Shown here: positions 7,911 through 16,728 of the stretch, piece by piece | How positions within the stretch are numbered: position 1 is the first letter of the stretch | How the letters are laid out: the number at the start of each line of letters is the position of its first letter | DNA from: Yanghanlia caeni | GTDB lineage: Bacteria; Pseudomonadota; Gammaproteobacteria; Burkholderiales; Burkholderiaceae_B | DNA: 43,567 bases | Assembly: GCA_030733815.1 (NCBI GenBank) | Contig: JAUZQE010000022.1 | Coordinates: 1 to 43,567 of the forward strand | Direction: 5' to 3' | Made by a program: the position numbers and the translations under genes | The notes under the pieces: generated by a model | Seen by the model: the letters and a program-made list of their open reading frames with translations, nothing else | The model's database searches: none | Told to the model about the DNA's origin: nothing

Positions 7911-8311
7911 TGCTCCGGCGCCCCAGGCAGGCGCATAAGAATTGAATCGATCTGCAGCTGCGCCTGACCGGCCGCCGCGCGCAGACGCGAGGTGTCGGCC
8001 TGGCAGGCCGCATACTGGCGACGCAGCGCTTCGTATTCGGCCTTGCAGCGCTCGACCTCGCCTTCGAGCGCCACGCGTATGCTGTCGGCCTCGGCGCGCA
8101 GGATGTCGACCCGCGCCTGATGGTTCGCACTGTTTTCCGCAAGTGCACTGTACTCGGCTTCCTGGCGCTTGAGCTGTTCGCGCAGGGCGTTGCGCTCTTG
8201 CTCCAGACCGATGATGCGCGCCTGCAGTTGCGTGCGGTCGGAGTGAAGCTGCCTGGTGTACTGCACCAATTGCCCGATACGGGCGGCGAGAGAATCGAGA
8301 TCTTCCAACAT
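7907..8311 (-). CDS. Coiled-coil protein upstream of zapA (ZapB-like)
   Basis: The product has about 134 residues and is almost entirely a predicted coiled coil: long heptad runs rich in Gln, Glu, Arg and Leu start at LDSLAARIGQLVQYTRQL and run to the C-terminus. It has no signal peptide or membrane segment. Small coiled-coil proteins encoded next to zapA act in Z-ring organisation (ZapB/TIGR02449 type), and the four-base overlap with zapA supports a related role; that is inference. The ATG at 8311 is chosen because upstream codons lack coiled-coil character and encode Cys/Arg/Pro-rich sequence. An ATG 18 bases further upstream is a possible alternative, and neither has a strong ribosome binding site. 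Confidence 0.75.
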   Translation of the reverse strand: MLEDLDSLAARIGQLVQYTRQLHSDRTQLQARIIGLEQERNALREQLKRQEAEYSALAENSANHQARVDILRAEADSIRVALEGEVERCKAEYEALRRQYAACQADTSRLRAAAGQAQLQIDSILMRLPGAPEQ

Positions 8312-8419
8312 GGCGTTATCGTAAACCATCCCGCAATCAAGTGAACAGATGCAATGCGCACCCGGTGATGTCGACGGGCGCCGGCGCGAACCCGTGAGCG
8401 CGATCGTCAGCATCATAAC

Positions 8420-8458
8420 CTTTCACCGATTTTTCAAGTACCTTTCAATCAACTTTCA
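8420..8458. promoter_or_regulatory. Four hexamers at exact 11-bp spacing upstream of tctB
   Basis: CTTTCA at 8420, TTTTCA at 8431, CTTTCA at 8442 and CTTTCA at 8453 form four direct repeats with an exact 11-bp period, one helical turn. OmpR/PhoB-family response regulators bind direct repeats with this spacing, and a gene for such a regulator (TctD-like) lies at 13227-13904. The array ends 23 bases before the best -35 candidate for tctBA and also lies about 110-150 bases upstream of the leftward coiled-coil/zapA genes, so either direction could be the target. Confidence 0.5.
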
Positions 8459-8481
8459 ATCGGCGAAATTTTTTTCGCGAA

Positions 8482-8528
8482 TTGTCGTCGAAATGACAAA
8501 TTTTAGATAATCCAAGGGTAAACCCTTG
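8482..8528 (+). promoter_or_regulatory. Candidate tctB promoter with inverted repeat at the start site
   Basis: TTGTCG (8482-8487) and GATAAT (8506-8511) are separated by 18 bases and form a plausible promoter. The perfect inverted repeat CAAGGGT-AA-ACCCTTG (8513-8528) begins immediately after the -10 box, where transcription would start, so it could be an operator or a 5' hairpin. The remaining 8529-8665 would be a leader of about 140 bases with an AGAAGAGG ribosome binding site near 8650. I see no other gene between 8312 and 8665. Confidence 0.4.
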
Positions 8529-8665
8529 CTTCTGAGCACTTGATTCGGGTTCTCAGTCACACCCTGCTCCATTACCATTCGACACCTTTTACACGGCCCT
8601 GACCTCCAGCCGGCATCCGGTACGCGCCAGGGCAGCCTATCAATCTGCAGAAGAGGTTCATCAAC

Positions 8666-9127
8666 ATGCAGCTTAGAAATAAGCAGGACTTCTGGTCCGG
8701 AGTCATGTTCGTGGTGCTCGGTGCGGCCTTCGCGCTGGGCGCCACGAACTACTCAATGGGCACGGCAGCCCGCATGGGACCGGGCTATTTCCCGTTCTGG
8801 CTGGGCGTCTGCCTGGCCGTACTGGGCGCCGTGGTCGCTATCAGCGCGCTAAAGGAAAAGGCCGAAGAAACGGAAGTCGAACGGTTCGACTTTCGCATTC
8901 TGGGCATCATCGTCGGCTCGGTCATTTTTGCCGGTGTCGTTCTGAACGCGCTGGGTGTGTATATCACCGTGTTCCTGCTGGTTGCGATCAGCAGCCTTGC
9001 CAGCCATGAATTCAACTGGAAAGTCGCCGTCGCCACCGGCCTCTTCCTCGTTCTGTTCGTCTGGCTCGCGTTCATCAAGGGTCTTGGCCTGGTCTTCCCG
9101 CTCTGGCCGAGCTTTCTGGGTAACTGA
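8666..9127 (+). CDS. tctB: Tripartite tricarboxylate transporter small membrane subunit TctB
   Basis: This 153-residue integral membrane protein has four predicted membrane segments (starting GVMFVVLGAAFALGATNYSMG) and the family's GTAARMGPGYFPFWLGVCLAVLG region. It is the small membrane subunit of a TTT secondary transporter that imports carboxylates with TctA and a periplasmic TctC (Bug) protein. tctA follows 12 bases downstream. There is no tctC gene in the window, so the binding protein must be encoded elsewhere. Regulation is probably through the phased repeats upstream. Confidence 0.92.
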   Translation: MQLRNKQDFWSGVMFVVLGAAFALGATNYSMGTAARMGPGYFPFWLGVCLAVLGAVVAISALKEKAEETEVERFDFRILGIIVGSVIFAGVVLNALGVYITVFLLVAISSLASHEFNWKVAVATGLFLVLFVWLAFIKGLGLVFPLWPSFLGN

Positions 9128-9138
9128 AGGAGCCGATC

Positions 9139-10644
9139 ATGGAATTGCTTGAACATCTGGCTCTGGGCTTCTCGGTCGCCCTCACGCTCGAGAACCTGGC
9201 CTACTGTCTGCTGGGCTGTCTGCTCGGCACTCTGATCGGCGTGCTGCCGGGCATCGGCCCCGTGCCGACTATCGCCATGCTGCTGCCCATCACCTACGTG
9301 CTGCCGCCCGTGGCGGGGCTCATCATGCTGGCCGGTATTTATTACGGTGCGGCTTACGGGGGTTCCACCACCGCCATTCTGGTGGCGCTGCCCGGCGAAA
9401 CCTCGGCCGTGGTCACGGTACTCGACGGCCACCAGATGGCCCGCAACGGGCGCGCCGGTGCGGCGCTGGCCATTGCCGCCCTGGGGTCGTTCTTTGCCGG
9501 TTGCGTGGCCACCATCATGATCGCCGGTTTCGCGCCTCCCCTGGCCGAGGTCGCCTTCAAGTTCGGTCCGGCCGAGTACTTCTCGCTCATGGTGCTGGGT
9601 CTCATCGGCGCCGTGGTGCTTGCCTCCGGCTCGCTGCCCAAGGCGATCTGCATGATTCTGCTCGGCCTGCTGCTGGGCATGATCGGCACCGACGTGAACT
9701 CGGGTGTGGCCCGCTACGACTTCGGCATTCCCGAGCTGCAGGACGGCATCGACTTCGCCGTGGTGGCCATGGGTGTGTTCGGTTTCTCGGAAATCATGAC
9801 CAACCTCGAGCTGCGCGACCAGCGTGTTGCGGTCGACAGCAAGGTGGGCACGCTGTACCCGAACAAGCAGGAGTTCAAGGAAGCCTGGCCTGCCGTGGTG
9901 CGTGGCACCGCGATGGGTTGCGCACTGGGCATTCTGCCTGGCGGTGGCGCAGTGCTGTCGTCGTTCGCCTCGTACACCCTTGAAAAGAAGCTTTCCAAGG
10001 AACCCGAGCGCTTCGGCAAGGGCCACCCTGCCGGTCTGGCAGGCCCCGAATCGGCCAACAACGCCGGCTCGCAGGCCTCGTTCATTCCGCTGCTCACCCT
10101 GGGTATTCCCGGCAACGCGGTGACGGCGCTGATGATCGGTGCCATGACCATTCACAACATTCAGCCCGGCCCGCAGGTCATGACCAGCCACCCCGAACTC
10201 TTCTGGGGCCTGATCGTGTCGATGTGGATCGGCAACCTGATGCTGGTGATTCTGAACCTGCCGCTGATCGGCCTGTGGGTCAAGCTGCTGACCGTGCCCT
10301 ATCGCATTCTGTTCCCGGCCATTCTGGTGTTCTGCACCATCGGGGTCTATTCGTTGAACTACAACGTGTTCGACATCTGGGTCACGGCATTGTTCGGCGC
10401 AGTCGGCTACCTCTGGGCGAAACTGAAATGTGAGGGGGCGCCATTGCTGCTGGGGCTGGTGCTCGGGCCCATGATGGAAGAGAACTTCCGCCGTGCCCTG
10501 CTGCTGGCCCGCGGTGACTACACCACCTTCGTCACGCGCCCGCTCTCGCTCTCGCTGCTGGTGCTGGCCCTGATCCTGGTCGTGCTGGTCGCCCTGCCGT
10601 CCATCAAGGCGAAACGTGAGGAAGCCTTTGTAGACGAAGGCTGA
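9139..10644 (+). CDS. tctA: Tripartite tricarboxylate transporter large membrane subunit TctA
   Basis: The 501-residue permease has about twelve membrane segments. It contains the TctA hallmarks GVLPGIGPVPTIAMLLPITY near residue 34, YGGSTTAILVALPGE near residue 70, and the second-repeat motif GPESANNAGSQASFIPLLTLGIPGNAVTALMIGAM. It forms the channel for a carboxylate of unknown identity delivered by a Bug-type binding protein. A strong terminator follows at 10691, making tctBA a two-gene unit. Confidence 0.95.
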   Translation: MELLEHLALGFSVALTLENLAYCLLGCLLGTLIGVLPGIGPVPTIAMLLPITYVLPPVAGLIMLAGIYYGAAYGGSTTAILVALPGETSAVVTVLDGHQMARNGRAGAALAIAALGSFFAGCVATIMIAGFAPPLAEVAFKFGPAEYFSLMVLGLIGAVVLASGSLPKAICMILLGLLLGMIGTDVNSGVARYDFGIPELQDGIDFAVVAMGVFGFSEIMTNLELRDQRVAVDSKVGTLYPNKQEFKEAWPAVVRGTAMGCALGILPGGGAVLSSFASYTLEKKLSKEPERFGKGHPAGLAGPESANNAGSQASFIPLLTLGIPGNAVTALMIGAMTIHNIQPGPQVMTSHPELFWGLIVSMWIGNLMLVILNLPLIGLWVKLLTVPYRILFPAILVFCTIGVYSLNYNVFDIWVTALFGAVGYLWAKLKCEGAPLLLGLVLGPMMEENFRRALLLARGDYTTFVTRPLSLSLLVLALILVVLVALPSIKAKREEAFVDEG

Positions 10645-10690
10645 TGCACACGGCGCGGCGGCACGCCCGCCTGCGCACACAAGCCAACGA

Positions 10691-10720
10691 ATGGGGCGCC
10701 TCCGGGCGCCCCATTTCTTT
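10691..10720 (+). terminator. Rho-independent terminator of tctBA
   Basis: A perfect 10-bp stem, ATGGGGCGCC with GGCGCCCCAT, closes a TCCG tetraloop and is followed by TTCTTT. It separates tctBA from the dehydrogenase gene. The AGAGTACTCT palindrome at 10732-10741 directly downstream may be an operator for the next gene. Confidence 0.75.
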
Positions 10721-10791
10721 GCCTGCAAAATAGAGTACTCTTTTCGTCAGCCGGCAAGGCCAGACTGAACAACTACAAGGAGACTCCCTCT

Positions 10792-11703
10792 ATGACTTCC
10801 ATAAACGCCCGCGACTACGAACCCCAATCTCCCCAGCGCGTTGCTTTCCTGGGCCTGGGTGTCATGGGCTTTCCAATGGCCGGCCACCTTGCCAGGGCCG
10901 GGCACGACGTCACCGTCTACAACCGTACCGCAGCCAAGGCCGAGGCCTGGAAGGCCGAGTTCGGCGGCAAGACGGCGGCCACACCCCGCGAAGCGGCAAG
11001 CGGCGCACAAGTCGTATTCTGCTGCGTCGGCAACGACGATGACCTGCGCAGCGTCGTGCTGGGTGACGACGGCGCCCTGGCCGGCATGGCGCCGGGCGCC
11101 CTGTTCGTCGACCACACCACCGCTTCGGCGCAGGTCGCTCGCGAACTCTTCGCCGCCGCCAAGGAAAAAGGCGTGGGCTTCGTCGATGCCCCCGTTTCAG
11201 GTGGCCAGGCGGGTGCCCAGAATGGCAAGCTCACCGTCATGTGTGGCGGCATGCAGGAACACTTCGACGCCATGCGCCCGCTCGCGCTGAATTTTGCGCA
11301 GGCTGTCACCCTGCTGGGTGAGCCCGGCGCGGGCCAGCTCACGAAAATGGTGAACCAGATCTGCATCGCCGGCCTGGTTCAGGCGCTGTCCGAGGGCATT
11401 GCCTTCGGCCAAGCCGCGGGCCTCGACATGAACAAGGTGCTGAACGTGATCGATAAGGGCGCGGCCCAGAGCTGGCAGATGGAAAACCGCGGCAGCACGA
11501 TGATCGAGGGCCGCTTCGACTTCGGCTTTGCCGTCGACTGGATGCGCAAGGATCTCGGCCTGGTGCTCGACGAAGCCAAGCGCAATGGCGCGCGTGTACC
11601 CGTCACGGCACTGGTCGACCAGTTCTATGCCGACGTGCAGCAGATGGGCGGCCGCCGCTGGGACACCTCGAGCCTCATCCAGCGTCTGCGCAACAAGGCG
11701 TAG
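10792..11703 (+). CDS. NAD(P)-dependent beta-hydroxyacid dehydrogenase (HIBADH/GarR family)
   Basis: The 303-residue product has a Rossmann GLGVMG at residues 21-26, the substrate-binding DAPVSGG at 132-138, and the catalytic Lys185 in GQLTKMVNQI with Asn188. This is the layout of 3-hydroxyisobutyrate dehydrogenase, tartronate semialdehyde reductase and glyoxylate/succinic semialdehyde reductases. Motifs alone do not tell these apart. An extra 15 or so residues precede the Rossmann strand, but AAGGAG lies at good spacing before the ATG at 10792. It stands alone between the tctBA terminator and the leftward kinase gene. A role in metabolising an imported carboxylate is possible but unproven. 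Confidence 0.9.
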   Translation: MTSINARDYEPQSPQRVAFLGLGVMGFPMAGHLARAGHDVTVYNRTAAKAEAWKAEFGGKTAATPREAASGAQVVFCCVGNDDDLRSVVLGDDGALAGMAPGALFVDHTTASAQVARELFAAAKEKGVGFVDAPVSGGQAGAQNGKLTVMCGGMQEHFDAMRPLALNFAQAVTLLGEPGAGQLTKMVNQICIAGLVQALSEGIAFGQAAGLDMNKVLNVIDKGAAQSWQMENRGSTMIEGRFDFGFAVDWMRKDLGLVLDEAKRNGARVPVTALVDQFYADVQQMGGRRWDTSSLIQRLRNKA

Positions 11704-11720
11704 GCCTCGCGCAGCGTGCA

Positions 11721-13223
11721 CTATGCCCCGCCCAGCGGCTGATGGGCGGGCAATTTGAGCACTGCACACAGACCCACGCCGCCATCGGGGCGCGGGTCGC
11801 CATCCTGCAGCAGTATGGTTCCGCGATTGCGTTGGGCGTAGGCCAGCGCAATCGCCAGCCCCAGCCCCGAGCCTCCGCCCCCATTCGACTTCTTGTCGCG
11901 CGAGCCGCGGTCAAAGCGGCTGAATACGCTTTCGCGCAGCGACGGATCGAGCCCGACCCCATCGTCGCGCACACTCACCCAGGCATCGGTACCGTCGCTG
12001 CCCGCCGCCACGGTGATCGAGCAGCCTTCGCCGGCGTGGTTGATGGCGTTGTGCACGAGATTGGCAATCGACTCGTGCAGCTCGGCATCACTGCCCAGCA
12101 CCCATACGGGCTTCACGCCCCCGCCGGCACCGGAAGCGCCCTCATCGACCCAGCCCAGATCCTGGTGCTTCTCGCGCGCCAGAGGCAGGTACAACAGCAC
12201 CACCTCGCGGGCCAGCGCGGCAAGATCGACGGGCATGTGTGGCGCGGGATCACTGCGGCTGGCATGTGCCAGCGACAGCAGCTGCTCGGTCAGCCTCGAG
12301 GTGCGACCCAACTGATAGATGATGGCATCGAGCGTTTCACGCATGCGTGCGACGTCCTGTTCCCGGCGCGCATACTGGGCCTGGGTGCGCATGATGGCCA
12401 GCGGCGTGCGCAACTGATGCGATGCGTCGGTCAGAAAGCGCGCCTGACGCGTCAGCACTTCGCGCGACAGATCGATATGGTGGTTGATAGCCTTGACCAG
12501 CGGCACGATCTCCTTTGGCACGGCTTCCTGATCCAGTGGCATCAGATCGTCGACCTCGCGCGAACGGATCTCGCGTCGCAGATCACTCAATGGCCAGAGT
12601 GTCCATTGCACCGCCACCCACACCAGCAGCACCGCCAGTATCACCATGCGCAGGTCGCGGAAGAGACTCTCGCGCCACATCTCCTGACGCGTGGCGAGCC
12701 GCGCATCAACGCTTTCGCCTACCAGAACCAGCACCTGGCGACGCATGCCGGCATAATGAAAGTCGCGCCACACCGCCACCAGCCGCACTTCGTCGTTGCG
12801 ATACATGGCGTTGTAGAACACCGGCATGCCTTCGCTTTCCGGCAGCACGGGCGGGCGCGGCAGGCCCGGCATGCCCATCATGGTTTCACCGGTGAGCTCG
12901 CGCGTTTCGATGCCGGCAAGGCTCGACAACGTGGGCACGAGCTCTTCCACCCTGAAATACTTGCGATTGCCTGCGCCGGATTCCAGCATGACCTGGGCGT
13001 AGAACGGCGGCTGAATCACCAGCTTGCCGTCTTCGTCAAAGTCGATGCTGTTCTCGAGCACCTTGGCGGGTTCGAGCATGGCGTTGTCGTAGACGTCTTG
13101 AATCAGCAGATCAAGCGCCCGGTAGTCGTTGCGCCCGTCGATTACCAGCAGAAACACCACTCCGGGTATCAGCAAGGCGAGCAGCCAGAACCGCATGCTC
13201 CGGCGGGGTCGCGCGGCCGCCAT
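11721..13223 (-). CDS. tctE: Sensor histidine kinase, TctE-like
   Basis: The 500-residue membrane kinase has a first membrane segment at about residues 11-29, a periplasmic 2CSK_N-type sensor domain at 30-190, a second segment at 192-210 and a HAMP-like linker. The phosphoacceptor His269 lies in DASHQLRTPLAIM. The ATPase domain carries the N-box around NLVHNAINHAG (388-397), the G1 box DDGVGLD and the G2 box GGSGLGLAIA. This layout is typical of TctE kinases that sense external tricarboxylates. It is the last gene of rppH-tctD-tctE and starts three bases after the regulator's stop. Specificity for citrate, tricarballylate or another acid is unknown. Confidence 0.87.
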   Translation of the reverse strand: MAAARPRRSMRFWLLALLIPGVVFLLVIDGRNDYRALDLLIQDVYDNAMLEPAKVLENSIDFDEDGKLVIQPPFYAQVMLESGAGNRKYFRVEELVPTLSSLAGIETRELTGETMMGMPGLPRPPVLPESEGMPVFYNAMYRNDEVRLVAVWRDFHYAGMRRQVLVLVGESVDARLATRQEMWRESLFRDLRMVILAVLLVWVAVQWTLWPLSDLRREIRSREVDDLMPLDQEAVPKEIVPLVKAINHHIDLSREVLTRQARFLTDASHQLRTPLAIMRTQAQYARREQDVARMRETLDAIIYQLGRTSRLTEQLLSLAHASRSDPAPHMPVDLAALAREVVLLYLPLAREKHQDLGWVDEGASGAGGGVKPVWVLGSDAELHESIANLVHNAINHAGEGCSITVAAGSDGTDAWVSVRDDGVGLDPSLRESVFSRFDRGSRDKKSNGGGGSGLGLAIALAYAQRNRGTILLQDGDPRPDGGVGLCAVLKLPAHQPLGGA

Positions 13224-13226
13224 GCT

Positions 13227-13904
13227 TTAGTCTTCCGGCGCCGAACTTTCCAGCATGTAGCCCAGCCCGCGCACCGTGGTGATATGGATATCGCTGCCCT
13301 GCAGCTTCTTGCGCAGGCGGTGCAGCACCACCTCGATCGCATCGAGGCTGGAGTCGCTGTCTTGCTCGAACACCTGCAGAAACAGCTGATGCTTTTCGAC
13401 CGGCGTGCGCGCCCTGCCGATGAGCGCGGCGAGCGCCGCATGCTCGCGTGGCGTGAGGTGCAGCAGCGCGCCGTCGAGCGTGAACGCCTTGCTTTCGCTG
13501 TCGTAAACGAGCGGGCCGCAGCGCAGCGTGCGCGGCTGCCGGCCACGGCTGCGCCGCACCAGCGCAGCGAGCCGTGCTTCCAGCTCTTCGAGCGCGAACG
13601 GTTTAGAAAGAAAGTCGTCGGCGCCGAGGTTCAGCCCGCGCACCCGATCGTGCAGGGCGCCCTGCGCCGTAAGAACGAGCACGGGCGTGATATCGCCCCT
13701 GTTGCGCATCTCGCGCAACAGAATGAGCCCGTGCTTGTCGGGCAGGCGAAGATCCATGACCACGGCGTCGTAGGCCGAGGCCTGCAGCATGACTTCGGCA
13801 CTGCGGGCGTCTTTGGCGTGTTCGGGCAGAAAGCCGCTTTGCGCCAGGGCACGCTGCAGCCAGGCTGCCATTTCGTGTTCGTCTTCAACCAGCAGTATGC
13901 GCAT
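13227..13904 (-). CDS. tctD: OmpR-family response regulator, TctD-like
   Basis: The 225-residue regulator has an N-terminal receiver domain with acidic pocket Glu7/Asp8, phosphoacceptor Asp51, Thr79 and Lys101. The C-terminal winged helix (about residues 128-222) includes [20 protein letters not shown] and the recognition region [14 protein letters not shown], ending [16 protein letters not shown] is the standard start, so the ATG at 13904 is used; this start lies 20 bases inside the end of rppH. Such regulators bind tandem repeats at 11-bp spacing, and the array at 8420-8458 is the obvious candidate site. Confidence 0.9.
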   Translation of the reverse strand: MRILLVEDEHEMAAWLQRALAQSGFLPEHAKDARSAEVMLQASAYDAVVMDLRLPDKHGLILLREMRNRGDITPVLVLTAQGALHDRVRGLNLGADDFLSKPFALEELEARLAALVRRSRGRQPRTLRCGPLVYDSESKAFTLDGALLHLTPREHAALAALIGRARTPVEKHQLFLQVFEQDSDSSLDAIEVVLHRLRKKLQGSDIHITTVRGLGYMLESSAPED

Positions 13905-14451
13905 CGGAGCGGGTATCGGTGACGCCGGGCTTCTTGTACCCATGCACACGCTGACGCAGGTAGCGGTTTTCGCGCCCACGACGGAACAGGATGCCGGCCA
14001 GCTCATTCAACGCCTGGGCATACACCTCGCGCTTGAACTCGATGACGGCATCGAGCGGTACCCAGTACTGACTCCAGCGCCAGGCGTCGAACTCCGGAGA
14101 GTCGGTTGCGCGCAGGCTGACATCGGAATCACGACCCATCATGCGTAGCAAAAACCAGATCTGCTTCTGCCCTTTATAGTGACCACGCGAATCCCGGCGG
14201 ATGAAATTGCTCGGGACGTTGTAGCGCAGCCAGTCTCGCGTCCGCCCCAAGATGCGAACGTGTTCCGGAAGCAAGCCCACTTCTTCATGGAGTTCCCGGT
14301 ACATGGCCTGAACCGGGCTCTCACCGTACTTTATTCCGCCCTGCGGAAACTGCCATGCGTGCTCCCGTATACGCTTACCCCAGAAAACCTCGTTCTTATG
14401 ATTAACCAGGATAATGCCGACATTGGGACGGTAGCCTTCACGGTCCAACAT
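13885..14451 (-). CDS. rppH: RNA pyrophosphohydrolase (Nudix)
   Basis: RppH removes pyrophosphate from the 5' end of mRNAs and so starts RNase E-dependent decay. The 188-residue protein begins [15 protein letters not shown] as in family members. The Nudix box runs from GGIKYGESP to REL HEEVGL at residues 38-60, with the catalytic Glu residues intact. The C-terminus, after GILFRRG, is a basic tail of about 30 residues. The start at 14451 is preferred over an ATG 72 bases upstream, which would overlap the proS start. The gene is divergent from proS, a common arrangement in betaproteobacteria. Confidence 0.94.
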   Translation of the reverse strand: MLDREGYRPNVGIILVNHKNEVFWGKRIREHAWQFPQGGIKYGESPVQAMYRELHEEVGLLPEHVRILGRTRDWLRYNVPSNFIRRDSRGHYKGQKQIWFLLRMMGRDSDVSLRATDSPEFDAWRWSQYWVPLDAVIEFKREVYAQALNELAGILFRRGRENRYLRQRVHGYKKPGVTDTRSDAHTAG

Positions 14452-14465
14452 GGCCACCTCTGAGA

Positions 14466-14482
14466 ATTCAATACAATTGAAT
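14466..14482. promoter_or_regulatory. Inverted repeat in the rppH-proS divergent spacer
   Basis: ATTCAAT-ACA-ATTGAAT is a perfect 7-3-7 inverted repeat within the 62-base spacer between rppH and proS. The A+T-rich stretch includes -10-like hexamers in both directions, so it may be part of overlapping promoters rather than a regulator site. Confidence 0.35.
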
Positions 14483-14513
14483 CCGATTATACGTATCTGG
14501 CGAGATCCCCACC

Positions 14514-16247
14514 ATGCATGCAAGCAAGTATCACATCAACACGCTCAAAGAAGCCCCCTCGGAAGCCGAAGTAGCCAGCCACCAGCTCATGACGCGGGCC
14601 GGAATGATCCGCAAGGCGGCCGGTGGCATCTATTCCTACATGCCCATGGGGCTCAAGGTGCTGCGCAAAATCGAGGCCATCATCCGTGAAGAGATGAACC
14701 GCGCCGGTGCCATCGAGCTGTTGATGCCGGTGGTGCAACCGGCCGAGCTCTGGGTGGAGTCGGGCCGTTTCAAGGAATACGGGCCGGAACTGCTGCGCAT
14801 CAAGGATCGCCACCAACGCGACTTCGTGCTGCAGCCGACCTCGGAAGAGGTGATTACCGATATCGCACGCAATGAAATACACAGCTGGCGCCAGCTGCCG
14901 GTGAACTTCTACCATATCCAGACGAAGTTCCGCGACGAACGCCGCCCCCGCTTCGGGCTGATGCGCGGGCGCGAATTCATCATGAAAGACGCCTACTCGT
15001 TCGACCGCGACGAAGAGGCCGCCCAGCTCAGTTACGACCGCATGTACGAAGCCTACATGCGCATCTTCACGCGCCTCGGGCTCGAGTTCCGTGCCGTAGC
15101 CGCCGATACGGGGGCCATTGGTGGTTCACGCAGCCACGAGTTTCAAGTCATTGCCGATACCGGCGAAGACCTGATCGTCTACAACCCCGAATCCGACTAC
15201 GCCGCCAACATCGAGCTGGCCGAGGCACCCTGCCTCATTCCCGAACGTGCCGCTCCGTCCGAAGCCCTGCAGAAAACGGCCACACCCGATGCACCCAAGT
15301 GCGAACTGGTGGCCGAGCAACTGGGCCGGCCGCTTACCGACACGGTGAAGTCGATCGTGCTGGCCACCGATCCGGTGGAAAAAAGCGAACCCGTGAAGAT
15401 CTGGCTGCTGCTGCTGCGCGGCGACCACGAGCTCAATGAAATCAAAACGTCGAAGTTGCCCGGCTTCGAGAACGGCTACCGCTTTGCCACCGAAGAGGAA
15501 ATCGTCGAGCACTTCGGCTGCATGCCCGGTTACCTGGGGCCGCTGAACACCCGCAAGCCCGTGAACGTCATCGCCGACACCACGGTGGCCAACATGAGCG
15601 ACTTCATCTGTGGTGCCAACGAAGAGGGCTACCACTACACCGGCATGAACTGGGTCAGAGATCTTCCCGAAGCGCCCGTGTTCGACCTGCGCAACGTGGT
15701 AGACGGCGACCCCGACCCCAAGGGGGGTTCCCTGCGCATCCAGCGGGGCATCGAGGTCGGCCATGTCTTCTTCCTGGGCGACAAATATTCCCGCGCACTG
15801 AACGCCACCTTCCTGGAAACCGACGGCAAACCCACGATCATGCAGATGGGCTGTTACGGAATCGGCGTAAGCCGCATTGCCGCAGCCGCCATCGAACAGA
15901 ATCACGACAGCCGCGGCATCATATGGCCGCGCGCCATCGCACCGTTCGAGGTCGTGATTTGCCCCTTGGGCTACCACAAGAGTGAAACGGTTCGCAACAT
16001 TGCCGACACGCTGTATGCCGAACTGCAGGCGGCCGGCGTTGACGTCATGCTCGACGATCGCGACACCCGACCGGGCATCATGTTCGCCGACTGGGAACTG
16101 ATTGGTGTGCCCCTACGGGTTACCGTGGGCGAACGCGGCCTCAAGGACGGCGTGGTCGAGATCCAGCCGCGCCGGGCCAGCGAAGCCGACCGCGTTGCGT
16201 GCGACGCCGCCCTGAACCACGTGCTCGAGACCCTCAAGTCGCTCTGA
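14514..16247 (+). CDS. proS: Prolyl-tRNA synthetase (bacterial type with editing domain)
   Basis: ProRS charges tRNA-Pro in the cytosol. The 577-residue length and the N-terminus [30 protein letters not shown] are those of the bacterial form. Class II motif 1 ([28 protein letters not shown]) and motif 2 ([25 protein letters not shown]) come first, then an inserted YbaK-like editing domain at about residues 230-400, motif 3 ([12 protein letters not shown]) and the anticodon-binding domain. It begins the rightward run leading into ybgC-tol-pal, but a hairpin follows its stop codon. Confidence 0.97.
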   Translation: MHASKYHINTLKEAPSEAEVASHQLMTRAGMIRKAAGGIYSYMPMGLKVLRKIEAIIREEMNRAGAIELLMPVVQPAELWVESGRFKEYGPELLRIKDRHQRDFVLQPTSEEVITDIARNEIHSWRQLPVNFYHIQTKFRDERRPRFGLMRGREFIMKDAYSFDRDEEAAQLSYDRMYEAYMRIFTRLGLEFRAVAADTGAIGGSRSHEFQVIADTGEDLIVYNPESDYAANIELAEAPCLIPERAAPSEALQKTATPDAPKCELVAEQLGRPLTDTVKSIVLATDPVEKSEPVKIWLLLLRGDHELNEIKTSKLPGFENGYRFATEEEIVEHFGCMPGYLGPLNTRKPVNVIADTTVANMSDFICGANEEGYHYTGMNWVRDLPEAPVFDLRNVVDGDPDPKGGSLRIQRGIEVGHVFFLGDKYSRALNATFLETDGKPTIMQMGCYGIGVSRIAAAAIEQNHDSRGIIWPRAIAPFEVVICPLGYHKSETVRNIADTLYAELQAAGVDVMLDDRDTRPGIMFADWELIGVPLRVTVGERGLKDGVVEIQPRRASEADRVACDAALNHVLETLKSL

Positions 16248-16255
16248 CGCGACGC

Positions 16256-16280
16256 ACCCTCCGGGCCAGGCCCGGAGGGT
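16256..16280 (+). terminator. GC-rich hairpin after proS
   Basis: ACCCTCCGGGCC and GGCCCGGAGGGT are perfect complements around one base, giving an effective stem of about ten pairs with a small loop. The following TACAAATTT is not a good T-run, so termination may be partial. It separates proS from ybgC. Confidence 0.5.
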
Positions 16281-16300
16281 TACAAATTTGGACAAAGCCC

Positions 16301-16714
16301 ATGTCAGTGGACAGCCGCAACGCCGTTTCCCACCTTAAGATTCGCGTATATTACGAGGATACCGATGCGGGCGGCGTGGTGTATTACGCCAACTATCTCA
16401 AGTATCTTGAGCGCGCCCGCACCGAATGGCTGCGGAACCTGGGCATCGACCAGACCGCGCTCGCCTCAACCGAAAAACGCCTGTTTGTCGTTAGAAACGT
16501 TGAAATACAATATCGCAGGCCGGCAAGGCTGGATGACGAGCTCACCATACACACTCAGGTCGAACACTGGGGTCGCGCTTCGATCCGATTCGGTCAGCGC
16601 GCCATGCGTGGCGACGAACTTCTCTGTCAGGCCGTGGTCACAGTATGCTGCGTCGAGGCCACGAGCTTCCGGCCGGTCGATCTTGGCCCGACGATTCGAA
16701 CCCTGTTGAAATAA
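16301..16714 (+). CDS. ybgC: Tol-Pal-associated acyl-CoA thioesterase YbgC
   Basis: The 137-residue hotdog-fold protein has the family motif YYEDTDAGGVVYYANYLKYLERARTEWL, including the Asp and Tyr residues of the active site. It hydrolyses acyl-CoA thioesters and is the conserved first gene of the tol-pal cluster. The ATG at 16301 (MSVDSRN) is used; the open frame upstream overlaps the end of proS and is not family-like. tolQ starts 14 bases after its stop. Confidence 0.93.
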   Translation: MSVDSRNAVSHLKIRVYYEDTDAGGVVYYANYLKYLERARTEWLRNLGIDQTALASTEKRLFVVRNVEIQYRRPARLDDELTIHTQVEHWGRASIRFGQRAMRGDELLCQAVVTVCCVEATSFRPVDLGPTIRTLLK

Positions 16715-16728
16715 ACGCGGAACTCACT

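Noticed and set aside
8312-8416. 35-codon N-terminal extension of the ZapB-like gene
   Set aside because: The extra residues are Arg/Cys/Pro-rich without coiled-coil character, and would run into the regulatory region.
8785-10728. 647-codon leftward frame across tctB and tctA
   Set aside because: It is rich in His, Gln, Arg and Gly and antisense to clearly membrane-type proteins. This is the typical mirror of high-GC codon use.
11742-13922. 726-codon rightward frame across the tctE/tctD genes
   Set aside because: It is antisense to two fully recognisable two-component genes and has no domain character of its own.
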